Assembly (NCBI GenBank): GCA_019057775.1
Contig: JAHLWT010000156.1
Span: 27,639 to 91,638 of the forward strand
DNA length: 64,000 nt
Direction of reading: 5' to 3'
DNA from: Promethearchaeota archaeon
Lineage (GTDB): Archaea; Asgardarchaeota; Lokiarchaeia; Sigynarchaeales; SOKP01
Shown: piece after piece, positions 42,684 to 52,391 of the stretch
Position numbering within the stretch: position 1 is the stretch's first letter
Layout of the letters: each line of letters begins with the position of its first letter
Translations under genes and position numbers: made by a program
Notes under the pieces: model-generated
Database searches by the model: none
What the model was told of the DNA's origin: nothing
Seen by the model: only the letters and a program-made list of their open reading frames with translations

Positions 42684-45641
42684 ATGATTTCTGATGAAGA
42701 GCAGAGAGAACTAAAAATAGCTCAAACCGATAAAGAATTAAAAAGAGTCTTTAAAAAAATAACTTCAAAAAATCCTGACGATTATTTTCCTACAAAAGAA
42801 CTCAGAAATCTAGGATACATGAGAAAACAATGTAAATGCTGTCAAGCTTTTTTTTGGACAACAAACGAAGAAAGGAAAGTATGTGGAGATCCTGCGTGTT
42901 CTGGTGGTTTTCAGGTAGTAATTGATAATCCTTCTAAAATCAAACTATCTTTTATTGAAGTATGGGAAAAAATCGTTGAAATTCTTGAACCAAGAGGATA
43001 TAAACCAATAAAAAGATATCCATGTGTCGCAAGATGGAATCCTACTTCTGAATTTACAATAGCATCAATTTCAGCATTTCAACCATATGTTATAACTGGA
43101 GAAGTAGAACCTCCAGCTAAAAAGCTTATAATACCTCAGTTTTGCTTAAGATTCAATGATATTGAGAATGTAGGAATAACTGGCTCACATAATACTGGTT
43201 TTGTAATGATTGGCCAGCATACATTTGTTTCCCCTTCTGAGTGGAACCAAGGCGAATTATTTATGGATATTCATGATTTTATTCATGAAGGTGTCGGTCT
43301 GCCAAAGGAAGAAATAATAATACACGAGGATTCATGGGCAGGTGGTGGCTCATTTGGATGCAGTCTTGAATTCTTTAGTAGAGGAGTTGAACTTTTCAAC
43401 CAAGTCTATACCATGTTTGAACAAACTCCCAAAGGCCCTCGTGAACTAAAACTTAAAGTTCTTGATATGGGATTAGGTCAGGAACGCGTTGCTTGGTTTT
43501 CTCAAGGTACACCAAACATGTATGAGGCAATATTTCCTTATGTTTTATCAAAGTTAAGAGATATAACAAAAATTAATTTAGATTTGGATCTTTATAATAA
43601 ATTCTCTCAATATTCTGCGTATCTAAATATTGATGAAGTAGATGATATGAAAGAAGCATGGCATCAAGTTTCTGATAAGTTGGGAATGGATATAAAGAAA
43701 TTAAAGGAAGCTATTTTACCTATGACCGCTCTTTATTCCATCGCGGAACATGCTCGCAGTTTACTGTTTGCCATTAATGATGGAAAATTGCCTTCGAATG
43801 TAGGTGGAGGGTATAATCTTAGAGTCATTTTTAGGCGAGCTATTAGCTTTATTGATCAGTTTAATTGGAATATTAATATGGCAGATGTTTGCAGATGGCA
43901 TGCTAAAGAATTAGAGAGAATTTTCCCCGAAGTATCCGAACATTTAGAAGAGATTAGAGAAATTTTAGACGTTGAAAAGAAAAAATTTTATGCTACAAAG
44001 AGAAAAGCTGGTAAAATATTAGAAAATCTCTTAAAGAAGGGCGAAATTTCTACAGAGACTTTGATTGAACTCTATGATTCTAATGGGATAAACCCAGATA
44101 TGGTAAAATCTACCGCAAAAAAATATGGTATAAAAGTGAAGATTCCTGATGATTTTTATAGTCTTATTGTGGAACGACATGAAAAAATAGAACAAATCCA
44201 TGCTACTGAAAGAGGAATTGAATTAGATTTAGCAGATATTCCAGAGACTAAATCGTTATATTACCATGATTATACAATAACTTCTAATGAAGCTAAAGTA
44301 TTAAAAATTCTTGATAAAAAAGTTATTTTGGATAAATCTGTGGCATATCCAACTTCTGGTGGTCAATTACATGATGTAGGAAAAATTAACGGCCAAAAAT
44401 TTAATGAAGTAATAAAACAAGGTAATCATACTATTCACATTCTTGAAGAAATACCTAAATTTAAGCAGAGCGATATCGTCAAAATTGAAGTTGATAAGGA
44501 ATGGAGGAAACAACTCTCCCAACATCATACTGCCACACATATTGTTAACGCTGCCGCTCGTGAAGTTTTAGGAAGCCATGTGAATCAAGCTGGTGCAAAA
44601 AAAACATTGAAAAATTCTCATCTTGATATAACCCATTATGAACAAATCCCTAAAGATAAATTACTTGAAATAGAAAAGAAAGCAAATAAAATAGTTAATA
44701 AAAGTATAGATCTTTATTTAGATTTCATTCCTCGTACAGAAGCAGAACAGAAATACGGCATGGCTATTTACCAAGGAGGAGCTGTTCCTGGTAAAAACCT
44801 GAGAATTGTAGAAATACCTGGAATTGATGTTGAGGCTTGTGGTGGCACACACTTGAATAACACATCTGAATCTGGCTATATACACATAACAAAATCACAA
44901 AAAATTCAAGATGGTGTAGTCAGATTAACATTTGTAGCAGGCAACGCTACAGAGATATTAAAAGAAAAACATAAAATAATCCTTGATGATTTAAAACTCA
45001 TTTTAAATGTTGAACGTAAACAACTCACTGGACGCGTAAAAGAATTACTTGGAAAGTGGAAAAGTGTAAATAAATCACTCAAGTCCGGTAAAGTAGATGA
45101 AAGAGATTTAGAGTTAAGTTCTTCAGAAACATACGAAGGTGATGTTTTATCAGAAATTTCTCAGTTTTTAAGTACTAAAAAAGACGATATTCCGAATAAA
45201 ATCCAAAAATTGTATTCAGAATGGATAGAAGGAATAAAAAAAATTAAGCAAACAAAGAATCTCTTAAGTGTGGAATACATTGAAAGATTAATTACGAATG
45301 GTCAAGATTATGAATCATTCAAGCTCGTGATCGAAACTTTTGAAGATTTAACTCAAGATGATCTTAAAAACTTCTCCATAAGGATAATGAGATACAATGA
45401 TAATGTGATAGGCATATTTTTAAATAAAACTGATAAAGGAGTCATTGTTTTAGCTATGGAAGGTGAAAAACCACTTAAAGCCTCTGAATTAAACCTTGGA
45501 AGTCTTGTAAGAGAATGTGTTGAAAATTTTGGTGGAAAAGGAGGAGGTAAAAAGGATTATGGACAGGGTTTTATTAATAATACGTCTTTAGCTGTTGATG
45601 ATGTGAAAACTTATATCATGAATAAATTAGACATTACTTAA
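42684..45641 (+). CDS. alaS: Alanyl-tRNA synthetase, archaeal type
   Basis: 985 residues, the longer archaeal form, charging tRNA-Ala. The N-terminal CKCCQAFFWTT...CGDPAC zinc region is found only in archaeal AlaRS, and class II motifs lie in the first 400 residues (RWNPTSEF, FEQTPKGPRE, GLGQERVAWFSQGTP). The editing domain carries HHTATHIVNAAAR and EACGGTHLNN metal ligands. The C-terminal oligomerisation/C-Ala region ends with GGKGGGKKDYGQG. It is monocistronic, with a 248-base upstream gap containing two small inverted repeats. Confidence 0.96.
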   Translation: MISDEEQRELKIAQTDKELKRVFKKITSKNPDDYFPTKELRNLGYMRKQCKCCQAFFWTTNEERKVCGDPACSGGFQVVIDNPSKIKLSFIEVWEKIVEILEPRGYKPIKRYPCVARWNPTSEFTIASISAFQPYVITGEVEPPAKKLIIPQFCLRFNDIENVGITGSHNTGFVMIGQHTFVSPSEWNQGELFMDIHDFIHEGVGLPKEEIIIHEDSWAGGGSFGCSLEFFSRGVELFNQVYTMFEQTPKGPRELKLKVLDMGLGQERVAWFSQGTPNMYEAIFPYVLSKLRDITKINLDLDLYNKFSQYSAYLNIDEVDDMKEAWHQVSDKLGMDIKKLKEAILPMTALYSIAEHARSLLFAINDGKLPSNVGGGYNLRVIFRRAISFIDQFNWNINMADVCRWHAKELERIFPEVSEHLEEIREILDVEKKKFYATKRKAGKILENLLKKGEISTETLIELYDSNGINPDMVKSTAKKYGIKVKIPDDFYSLIVERHEKIEQIHATERGIELDLADIPETKSLYYHDYTITSNEAKVLKILDKKVILDKSVAYPTSGGQLHDVGKINGQKFNEVIKQGNHTIHILEEIPKFKQSDIVKIEVDKEWRKQLSQHHTATHIVNAAAREVLGSHVNQAGAKKTLKNSHLDITHYEQIPKDKLLEIEKKANKIVNKSIDLYLDFIPRTEAEQKYGMAIYQGGAVPGKNLRIVEIPGIDVEACGGTHLNNTSESGYIHITKSQKIQDGVVRLTFVAGNATEILKEKHKIILDDLKLILNVERKQLTGRVKELLGKWKSVNKSLKSGKVDERDLELSSSETYEGDVLSEISQFLSTKKDDIPNKIQKLYSEWIEGIKKIKQTKNLLSVEYIERLITNGQDYESFKLVIETFEDLTQDDLKNFSIRIMRYNDNVIGIFLNKTDKGVIVLAMEGEKPLKASELNLGSLVRECVENFGGKGGGKKDYGQGFINNTSLAVDDVKTYIMNKLDIT

Positions 45642-45731
45642 TTTTAAACTCATATTATCTATATAGGCTATATAGACTTTATATAATATGGCGAGAGTGC
45701 TTAAAACTCAATATTCTTTTTTTATAAATAA

Positions 45732-45950
45732 GTGAGAAAAAGAAATTATAGAGGTAAGAAAATTAGCATGAAACCTATTTTTAAGAAGTTTAGCTGTCCT
45801 CAATGTGGAGAATTACGCCATATTAATATAAGTGATATCTGTTTTGATTGTAATAATCAAAATAATCTTCTAATAGTAGCGCAAGAGCGTAAATTACAGC
45901 AAAAACTCAACACTTCATTTAAATCTCTCTGTATAGAGAGTGCTAACTAG
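45732..45950 (+). CDS. Small zinc-ribbon protein
   Basis: 72 residues if started at GTG 45732, or 60 from the ATG at 45768. Two Cys pairs, SCPQCGEL and ICFDCNNQ, 16 residues apart form a single zinc ribbon, flanked by basic N-terminal and helical C-terminal segments. No family is recognised; small ribbon proteins often bind RNA, DNA or ribosomes. It follows alaS by 90 bases on the same strand. Confidence 0.6.
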   Translation: MRKRNYRGKKISMKPIFKKFSCPQCGELRHINISDICFDCNNQNNLLIVAQERKLQQKLNTSFKSLCIESAN

Positions 45951-46111
45951 ACTGATTTTTTTATTTTATTCGAATTTAAATTCTATTGTAAATACTTATT
46001 ATTTATCGGAATTTTCTCATTAAATTTTAAATTAAACACTTATTATTAAAATTATAATTAATCGAAATTATCTCTTAAATTATAAACTTAGTGTTAGAGG
46101 GTGTTGAAAAA

Positions 46112-46918
46112 TTGGTTGAAATTATACAGATATCCGACCTTCATTACGGAAGTGAATTCGTACCGGAGTATATGGAAAATATTATCCAATATATAGAAAA
46201 TAATACTCCAGACGTTGTAATATGCACGGGGGATCTCATTCATAAAGGTAGAATCTCACAATTCAAAAGTATTTTGAGTTATATTGAAAGAATAAGAAAT
46301 ATTACTCGTTTTATGGCTGTTCCCGGCAATCATGACGCAAAAAACTCAGGTCTTATCTTTTACGAGAAGATTATTGGTCCACGTCGCTCAAGAATGTTAA
46401 TTGAAAATAAAAATACCATTATTGTTGGAGTTTGCAGTGCTAGAGATGATCTCGCATACGGAGAGATTGGAGATGAGCAATTAGATTGGCTCGGACGGCA
46501 ATTTAATGTGAATTTAGAAAATCGGGTAATTGCATTACATCATCATTTAATCCCTCCACCGTTATCAGGTCAGAAATTCACAACTGTTCGAGACGCTGGA
46601 GAAATCCTTGAATTCACACAACTTTTCAAAATTGACCTAGCAATTTGTGGGCACCGTCATATACCACACGCCTACGTTATAGGTCCTACAACTTTCCTTT
46701 ATTGCGGAACCTCTACCTCTGACAAAATTCGCGCTGATGACAAGCCTTGTTTTAATCATATTTATCTTGATGAGGGAGATTTGGAAGTGTATATGGTTAA
46801 TTCTACTGATCTTGAAAAGACTCTCTTATTAGAGCGCAAGGAAGACCATACAGAATTCAGAAGACCAAGGAAAACAAGAATTGAACACCTACTCGCATCA
46901 AAAGTATGGGATGAATAA
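46112..46918 (+). CDS. Metallophosphoesterase (calcineurin-like)
   Basis: The five-block phosphoesterase pattern is intact: ISDLHYG (D-x-H), CTGDLIHKG (GD-x2-H type), VPGNHDAK (GNH[DE]), ALHHHLIPP and CGHRHIPHAY (GHxH). It is a di-metal hydrolase in the cyclic-nucleotide phosphodiesterase/3',5'-cAMP-like branch of unknown substrate. I prefer the TTG at 46112 because GAGGGTG ends 9 bases upstream and it leaves MVEIIQISDLH, the usual beginning; a GTG at 46091 is the alternative. The NUDIX gene overlaps its stop codon. Confidence 0.85.
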   Translation: MVEIIQISDLHYGSEFVPEYMENIIQYIENNTPDVVICTGDLIHKGRISQFKSILSYIERIRNITRFMAVPGNHDAKNSGLIFYEKIIGPRRSRMLIENKNTIIVGVCSARDDLAYGEIGDEQLDWLGRQFNVNLENRVIALHHHLIPPPLSGQKFTTVRDAGEILEFTQLFKIDLAICGHRHIPHAYVIGPTTFLYCGTSTSDKIRADDKPCFNHIYLDEGDLEVYMVNSTDLEKTLLLERKEDHTEFRRPRKTRIEHLLASKVWDE

Positions 46919-47348
46919 GAAAATTATGCAAAAACAAAAAAGTCCATTATTAACTGTAGATGCTGTCATTCAGCTCAATAAAAAAGAAGATATAGTTTTA
47001 ATTCGGCGAAAAAATCCTCCATTTAAAAACTCTTATGCTCTTCCAGGGGGATTTGTTGAGATAGGTGAGAGTGTAGAAGATGCTTGTATAAGAGAAGCTT
47101 ATGAAGAGACTAATATTAAAGTGAAAATTGTAAAATTAATTGGAGTCTTTTCTGATCCTAAACGTGATCCTAGAGGGCATATTGTTACTGTTGCATATTT
47201 ATGCGAACCACGAACAAAAAATGAGAAACCTAAAGCACAAGATGATGCTGCAGCGTTAGAAATTATACCCTTATCAAAAATACCATCTTTAAAATTAGCG
47301 TTTGACCATATGCGAATTATTAAAGCTTCTGGTATCTTAGTTAAATAA
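46911..47348 (+). CDS. NUDIX hydrolase
   Basis: A 145-residue protein. The Nudix box GGFVEIGESVEDACIREAYE followed by ETNI is complete, giving the Mg-binding REAYEE helix. PPFKNSYALPGG upstream and SDPKRDPRGHIVTVAYL downstream resemble ADP-ribose pyrophosphatase-like members. The ATG at 46911 overlaps the phosphoesterase stop (ATGAATAA), so the two are coupled; a further ATG lies at 46926. Together they probably act in nucleotide clean-up, substrate uncertain. Confidence 0.88.
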   Translation: MNKKIMQKQKSPLLTVDAVIQLNKKEDIVLIRRKNPPFKNSYALPGGFVEIGESVEDACIREAYEETNIKVKIVKLIGVFSDPKRDPRGHIVTVAYLCEPRTKNEKPKAQDDAAALEIIPLSKIPSLKLAFDHMRIIKASGILVK

Positions 47349-47376
47349 GATTTGTTCTCATTGTAGATAACAGTAA

Positions 47377-47763
47377 TTATTCTTTTTCTTTAATTTCATA
47401 GAGATTTTGAAATAAATCTTTAATAAAAAGAAAATATCCAATACCATCACCTCTTGGGACTCTAATCACTGTAAAACCCAGTGATGCGGCTTTATCTACA
47501 AATTTATCCCGATTGTTTATAAATAAACAAGAATGAGTATACACATCTTTTGCTTTCGTGTTATCCTCTGTTATAAATACTTCAAAATTCATTGTTTCAC
47601 CACCGTAACTCACAAATTTATGCTTCCGATTTACTCCAAAGAATTTTTCCATTAACTCTAATGAAACGATTTTTTCTCTAATCTTTTTCAAACCTAATAA
47701 TTGAATAAAAAAAAGATCTGAATCTGATTCTGAATTAGCAGCTATTGCAATATGATCAATCAT
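47377..47763 (-). CDS. VOC (glyoxalase/epimerase-like) protein
   Basis: A 128-residue vicinal oxygen chelate protein with two beta-alpha-beta-beta-beta units. MIDHIAIA gives the first metal His, VSYGGETMNFEVFI the first Glu, THSCLFI a His and LFQNLYEIKEK the final Glu. That ligand set and the opening fit methylmalonyl-CoA epimerase-like members, though the C-terminal half is shorter than usual. It stands alone and converges with the NUDIX gene. The substrate is not assigned. Confidence 0.72.
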   Translation of the reverse strand: MIDHIAIAANSESDSDLFFIQLLGLKKIREKIVSLELMEKFFGVNRKHKFVSYGGETMNFEVFITEDNTKAKDVYTHSCLFINNRDKFVDKAASLGFTVIRVPRGDGIGYFLFIKDLFQNLYEIKEKE

Positions 47764-47941
47764 GTTTTTTCATCTATACAATACATTCTATTTTTATAAA
47801 AATTTATGTTTTGAGATAAATTATTGCTTTTATCACTTCGTTTGTATTTCAGTGTTTTTGTTTAAAATTTAAAAAGATCTAGAGTCTAATATTATTAATA
47901 TAGTTAAAAAAAAAATAGTTTTAGGGTGTGGTATTTAGAGG

Positions 47942-48808
47942 ATGACACAAGTATCTGAGGCTGAATTCTTAAAAAAGCTTTTAGAAGTTGTTCACAAGCT
48001 CTCAAACATTGCAAAGGCACAGTCCTACCGTTTCAAGAAAAAATGGGACGAATATTTAAATCCAATAAATGATAAACCTCATCTTGTTCGCCAAATACCT
48101 CTCGATAAGGCAAAATTCGTAAAAGACATTGAATATCGAATTAAAGTCTTAAAAAATGTTGAACAAGCAATTGTGGATGGGTTCTACTGTATAAAATCAT
48201 TATTGAATACATTGTACGAATCATATTTCGATTCTGAGTTATTTAAAAATAGTTTTTCAGAAGAAGATCAACTAATCTTGAAATACTTTGTGGCAAAAGA
48301 AATTTTAGGCAATTTAATTCAATATAATAAGTTAGATCATGAATCTGTTCCTCTAAAATATAATATTATAGCTAGAAATTATACAATGATTAAATTAAAA
48401 GGCCAAATGAATACGACCATCCTGGATAGTCTGAAGAAACTAAATATAACCGAAATAGAATTAAGTGATATTAATAAGTTAATGGAAGAAATTAAAGAAG
48501 ATGGAATTATAACAATAAAAAAGAAAGGCAACAATTATCTTTATGGATTAAAAAAAGAGTTAGAACTCAGTAAAGAGGGAAAAATCCACTACAGTCAAGT
48601 TTTGAAACCATTGGTGGATTGGCCAACAGGATTTTTCCGTAGCTTTTATAACGTCCGAGAATTAAATGTTACTTTAGATGGTAAAATCAAATACGGTGAT
48701 TTCCTTGCAAAAACACTCCAAAAAACAGCAACTCAAGGCTATTCTCCGGTCCATTATGTTTTCAAGAATTTAGTAAAATACTATGAAAAATTGAGAGGAA
48801 ATAGATAA
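47942..48808 (+). CDS. Conserved-type hypothetical protein, helical with winged-helix-like middle
   Basis: 288 residues, no membrane segment and no Cys cluster. The N-terminal 130 residues are charged helices (KKLLEVVHKLSNIAKAQSYR). Residues about 170-215 (ITEIELSDINKLMEEIKEDG then ITIKKKGNNYLYGL) read like a winged helix with a basic wing. The last 65 residues contain DWPTGFFRSFYNVRELN. I do not recognise the family. The start is well placed and the next feature is a perfect hairpin covering the stop codon. Confidence 0.6.
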   Translation: MTQVSEAEFLKKLLEVVHKLSNIAKAQSYRFKKKWDEYLNPINDKPHLVRQIPLDKAKFVKDIEYRIKVLKNVEQAIVDGFYCIKSLLNTLYESYFDSELFKNSFSEEDQLILKYFVAKEILGNLIQYNKLDHESVPLKYNIIARNYTMIKLKGQMNTTILDSLKKLNITEIELSDINKLMEEIKEDGIITIKKKGNNYLYGLKKELELSKEGKIHYSQVLKPLVDWPTGFFRSFYNVRELNVTLDGKIKYGDFLAKTLQKTATQGYSPVHYVFKNLVKYYEKLRGNR

Positions 48809-48830
48809 ACTGGCCTTACAACCAGTTTAT
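48805..48830. terminator. Perfect 9-bp hairpin between convergent genes
   Basis: ATAAACTGG (48805-48813) and CCAGTTTAT (48822-48830) pair fully around an 8-base loop. The left arm contains the stop codon of the plus-strand gene, and the site lies 27 bases from the stop of the convergent dtdA gene. It could end transcription from one side or protect the 3' end; there is no long T-run, so the terminator call is tentative. Confidence 0.4.
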
Positions 48831-48856
48831 AATTCAGCCAGAATATACATAGAGTA

Positions 48857-49771
48857 TCAAAAATCCTTTGTTTTTTTTATTGGAATGTTAAAATCTTCTA
48901 AAAGAGGAATTAAAAGTTTCTTATCATCAGAGTTCATTCCCTTCCAATCTATAATAAAATAATCGACATTTTCGTAGGTGTTATCTATCATTTTCGAAAT
49001 TATGGTTTTATCTAAATTTTGTATATAATATTTGGGACAAATAAATGACATCGCCACCTCATTATTTCGTAATAATCTATTAAAATTGGGGGCATAATGA
49101 GGACCACCAAAACCTAACCCAACGCTCTGATTTTTAAACCTTATATATTCTAAATACTTAAAGATGGAGCTTATAATACTTTTTGCCAGTATTTCACCCG
49201 CGTCATCGATAACCCATTCCGTTTTGCTACTTCCCAATTCCATGAAAATTAATGGTTGTTCCAAAATCGTCGGTCCGTGGTGAGTTACTTCAATATCAAG
49301 GGAAAACTCAGTGGAATCATTTAAGGATGCTTGATTTACTAAAGAAAGAAACCCTGCCTTAAGAAGAAAAGCGCTTGTTCTAGATAACTCTTGAGGTTCA
49401 CCTCCAAAATCAATGTTTTGACTCCAATTTCCAGTAGAATGAACAAGAAAAGCAGGTCGTGTGGTTTTGGACGTATGGCGACTTGCAAAAATAAGCAAAT
49501 CTGGCTTGATTTGAGATTTATCCAATTTTAGATCATTCAGAAAGATTAGTGGGTCTTTTGTTAGCCCTAAAAATATTTCATTTTCCCCTAAATAGTTTGT
49601 TTCATCATTCTGAGTAACCAGTGTTTTAAGTTTGAATAATTGATTGTTATGCCATGAATAATCTTTTTCTTCGAAATTGAACAATTTTGATTTTAAAAAC
49701 TTGTCTCGTATATTCAAGGAAGCTTTATCTTCTGAAGAACAGATAATTAAAAACTGAATTAAATTCACCAA
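48857..49771 (-). CDS. dtdA: D-aminoacyl-tRNA deacylase DTD2 (GEK1 family)
   Basis: 304 residues of the archaeal/plant DTD2 family, which removes D-amino acids from mischarged tRNAs. The family blocks are visible: ICSSEDKASLNI at the start, ASRHTSKTTRPAFLVHSTGN, EVTHHGPTILEQPLIFMELG, and GFGGPHYAPNFNR. It is unrelated to bacterial DTD1. It stands alone on the minus strand, convergent with the hypothetical gene. Together with alaS nearby it serves translation quality control, though the two are not in one operon. Confidence 0.92.
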   Translation of the reverse strand: MVNLIQFLIICSSEDKASLNIRDKFLKSKLFNFEEKDYSWHNNQLFKLKTLVTQNDETNYLGENEIFLGLTKDPLIFLNDLKLDKSQIKPDLLIFASRHTSKTTRPAFLVHSTGNWSQNIDFGGEPQELSRTSAFLLKAGFLSLVNQASLNDSTEFSLDIEVTHHGPTILEQPLIFMELGSSKTEWVIDDAGEILAKSIISSIFKYLEYIRFKNQSVGLGFGGPHYAPNFNRLLRNNEVAMSFICPKYYIQNLDKTIISKMIDNTYENVDYFIIDWKGMNSDDKKLLIPLLEDFNIPIKKTKDF

Positions 49772-49969
49772 AGACGCATTTTATTCCTAAATTTAGTAAT
49801 CAAACTCAACATTAAATTTATAATTTTATGGTTCACATCTATAAACTTTCATTTATTTCGAGAAATTTAAGATAAGTTGGTAGATGAGATTAAGGGATTT
49901 AATTATAAATTTCATAGTTTTAGTTTATTACTACAACTTTATTAAATTTTAAATCTAATTTCAATATTA

Positions 49970-50932
49970 ATGAGTGTTAATTTAATCTTAGTGGTAATAT
50001 TAGCTTTAACTTTTGGAGTTTTCTTCTTTATAGCAGAATATTTTGAACACAGGCTTTTTGAATTGCATGCTTCATATATTGCTGGAATTTCCGTCGTCTA
50101 CTTTTTCCTTATAGTACTCCCTGAAATCGCAGAAAGATTGCCAGAATTTCCCTTTCACTTAGAGATTTTTGAATACATTTTTGTCTTGATTGGTTTTATT
50201 TTTGTCCATATTACTGAGAAGCTGATTCTCCAAAAAGTTGAAGGAAGAACTCAAAAAAAAATGCGAAAATTGATACAGAAAGAAAAAATACTCGAAAGTG
50301 TTGAGCATAATATGGAGAAAATCCTCACAAGTGAATTAAAACAAGAAAATCTAGATATACTTGCCCTAAAAGATATCGCCCGAACTTTATCTGATTTGAA
50401 TGCCCAAGAAGAAACTATGAAAAATAATATAAATAATTATAAAATAAAAATACAGAACCATATCAATAAAGAATTAAAAAAATTTAGGTTTTTCACGGAT
50501 TATACATATCATTTTCTTGTTGGAATAATCCTGGTAGGATTATTGAGGATAGAATTAGTGTCCGGTATCTTATTCTTTTTCTATGCGTTTTTTAGAACAG
50601 TAATTTCGAAACGATCTGAAAGTCATATGATTTTCACTGATTTGGATATCTATGAAGAAGCAGGATATAAAATGAGGGGAAAAATAAAATATATTTTAGC
50701 AACATCTGCTCTGACTGGTATTATTTTCGGTCTAATAATTAATACACTTTTACCTAAGAATTTAGAGCTCCTGTTTATCTTTTACTCTTTCATATCTGGA
50801 GTGATTCTTTATGTTATTGTGCGAGAAGTTATTCCTGAAAAAGAAAAGGGAGATCCTACTAAGTTCCTTATAGGATTAGTTGGTTTTGCTGTAGTAATTA
50901 TTATCATTAACATATTTACAAACGTGCTATAA
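49970..50932 (+). CDS. ZIP-like membrane protein with cytoplasmic coiled-coil loop
   Basis: About seven transmembrane helices in a three-plus-four arrangement. The second helix SYIAGISVVYFFLIVLPEIAE and the sixth FISGVILYVIVREVIPE resemble ZIP metal transporters in layout and Pro-Glu ends, but the usual His-Pro-Glu-Gly metal site is missing. The loop between helices 3 and 4 is about 90 charged residues (TQKKMRKLIQKEKIL onward) likely to form a coiled coil rather than a His-rich loop. A divergent or non-transporting ZIP-fold protein is my best reading, moderately sure. Confidence 0.5.
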   Translation: MSVNLILVVILALTFGVFFFIAEYFEHRLFELHASYIAGISVVYFFLIVLPEIAERLPEFPFHLEIFEYIFVLIGFIFVHITEKLILQKVEGRTQKKMRKLIQKEKILESVEHNMEKILTSELKQENLDILALKDIARTLSDLNAQEETMKNNINNYKIKIQNHINKELKKFRFFTDYTYHFLVGIILVGLLRIELVSGILFFFYAFFRTVISKRSESHMIFTDLDIYEEAGYKMRGKIKYILATSALTGIIFGLIINTLLPKNLELLFIFYSFISGVILYVIVREVIPEKEKGDPTKFLIGLVGFAVVIIIINIFTNVL

Positions 50933-51197
50933 TGGATGACAACTTATTGTCCCCTGTTTTTTGTAAACTTTGAATCCTTCGATTATTTAAATTTAAATGG
51001 TTAGAAGCAATAAGCTTTCATTTCTCAATTTTTTATAAATTGGTTAATGCAATTCCTGAAATTATTATAGATAATTGATATATTATTGATCTTGGAAATA
51101 AATCATTTTTTAAGTCGATGGTATATTTATTATTCATAATAGAAAGATTATAAAAATAGAATTTTCTTAATGAATTTGGAGAAATAGAAAAAATAAA

Positions 51198-51767
51198 ATG
51201 GATATGAAGAGAAAAAACTTTAACGATATTTTAGGAATCGATAATGCAGATAAAGTAATCATTGAGATGATTGAGAAAGACCCAGACATAACCCACAGCG
51301 CCATAGCAAAGGAAATTGAAAAATCTCAACCAGCTGTCGGAGCGCGGATAATAAAATTGGAACGTAAACATCTCTTGACTAAAATTGTGGGATTCAATAT
51401 TAAAAAAGCAGATATAAAAGTCGCCATTGTTTCTATTTCTACTAGGGACGTAGAGCAGATTGTTCGAAAAATCGAAAACTGCCCATTTATTAACCATGCA
51501 TTCAAGGTCTCAGGGGAGTTTAATATGATCCTCTTTATCTCCGCTTCTGATTTACAAACAATTGAGAAATTGGTAGATCTGTGTTTTAGGAAAGATCCTG
51601 ATGTAATAAATGTAAAAACAAATGTGTTAATTGAATCCATCCATGACTTTGTAGTACCAATTGACTTTCAGATTGAGAATTTCGACGGAAGATATTGTGG
51701 TCCTGGCTGTAACATCCACGAAGATTTACCAAATTTCAAATTTCATCAAGAAATTGAGGATGAATAA
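51198..51767 (+). CDS. Lrp/AsnC family regulator A with Cys-bearing tail
   Basis: N-terminal helix-turn-helix (VIIEMIEKDPDITHSAIAKEI, SQPAVGARIIKLE) and a RAM-type effector domain to about residue 150 (VNVKTNVLIESIHDFVVPI). The last 30 residues form a tail with YCGPGCNIHEDLP, two Cys and a His, that ordinary Lrp proteins lack. Three close paralogues lie within the next 3 kb. It is divergent from nothing and has its own 265-base upstream gap with only AT-rich sequence. The tail may bind metal or sense redox state. Confidence 0.87.
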   Translation: MDMKRKNFNDILGIDNADKVIIEMIEKDPDITHSAIAKEIEKSQPAVGARIIKLERKHLLTKIVGFNIKKADIKVAIVSISTRDVEQIVRKIENCPFINHAFKVSGEFNMILFISASDLQTIEKLVDLCFRKDPDVINVKTNVLIESIHDFVVPIDFQIENFDGRYCGPGCNIHEDLPNFKFHQEIEDE

Positions 51768-51836
51768 GAATAAATCTTTTTTTTTAAAATTTAGTGTGAA
51801 AAACTAATTAATTTTGATTTTGAGGGCAAAATATAT

Positions 51837-52391
51837 TTATTGCGTAGCAGATTCAATTGATTTCTTAGCTTTAGCGATTTTGACTTTACAAATTTCCCCG
51901 CAGCCTTTATCTATGCTGGGATCATGTAGTTCAGAATCAAAATCAATGGGCATAATAAAATCTTTAGCTATATCGATAATTAGTTCCATGGATACAGAGG
52001 TGATGATTGGATTATTTCTGAAGTGGTAATTGATAATATTATCTAATTTTTCAAGGTTAGAGCTTGCGAGCAGAATTAAGATATTTTGTTCACCAGATAA
52101 ACGCAATGCGTTAAGCATAAAAGGACAATATTTAGCCATTTCCATCATTTCATCAGGATTCTTAGTTCTAAGTTTTACTATTGCTAGATATAAATCTACT
52201 TTCTTAAAGTTAATTCCTGGTTGAAATTGAAGGATGCCGCTTTTTTCAAGCTTTTTAATGCGCATGCCAACAGTGGGTTGCGACCTGTTTATCCGCTCCG
52301 CGATTTCTGTATGAGTGAGGGCTGGATCTTTTTGAACAAGCATGATAATTTGGCGATCTATATCATCGAGTTTTAACTTATCTGAGATCAT
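51837..52391 (-). CDS. Lrp/AsnC family regulator B with Cys-bearing tail
   Basis: 184 residues. DDIDRQIIMLVQKDPALTHTEI begins the HTH, with the recognition helix in SQPTVGMRIKKLEKSGIL; the RAM domain ends near IAKDFIMPIDF. The tail reads DKGCGEICKVK, two Cys in C-x3-C. Very similar to regulators C and D, less so to A. It converges with A (69 bases between stops) and faces C across a 283-base gap that holds no clear operator to my eye but likely both promoters. Confidence 0.87.
   Translation of the reverse strand: MISDKLKLDDIDRQIIMLVQKDPALTHTEIAERINRSQPTVGMRIKKLEKSGILQFQPGINFKKVDLYLAIVKLRTKNPDEMMEMAKYCPFMLNALRLSGEQNILILLASSNLEKLDNIINYHFRNNPIITSVSMELIIDIAKDFIMPIDFDSELHDPSIDKGCGEICKVKIAKAKKSIESATQ

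Noticed and set aside
45645..45731. Possible tRNA in the gap after alaS (GC-containing stretch)
   Set aside because: No T-loop GGTTCRA sequence or cloverleaf pairing could be found.
51231..51640. Minus-strand frames across Lrp regulator A
   Set aside because: Shadows of the regulator, no ribosome site, compositions unlike real proteins.
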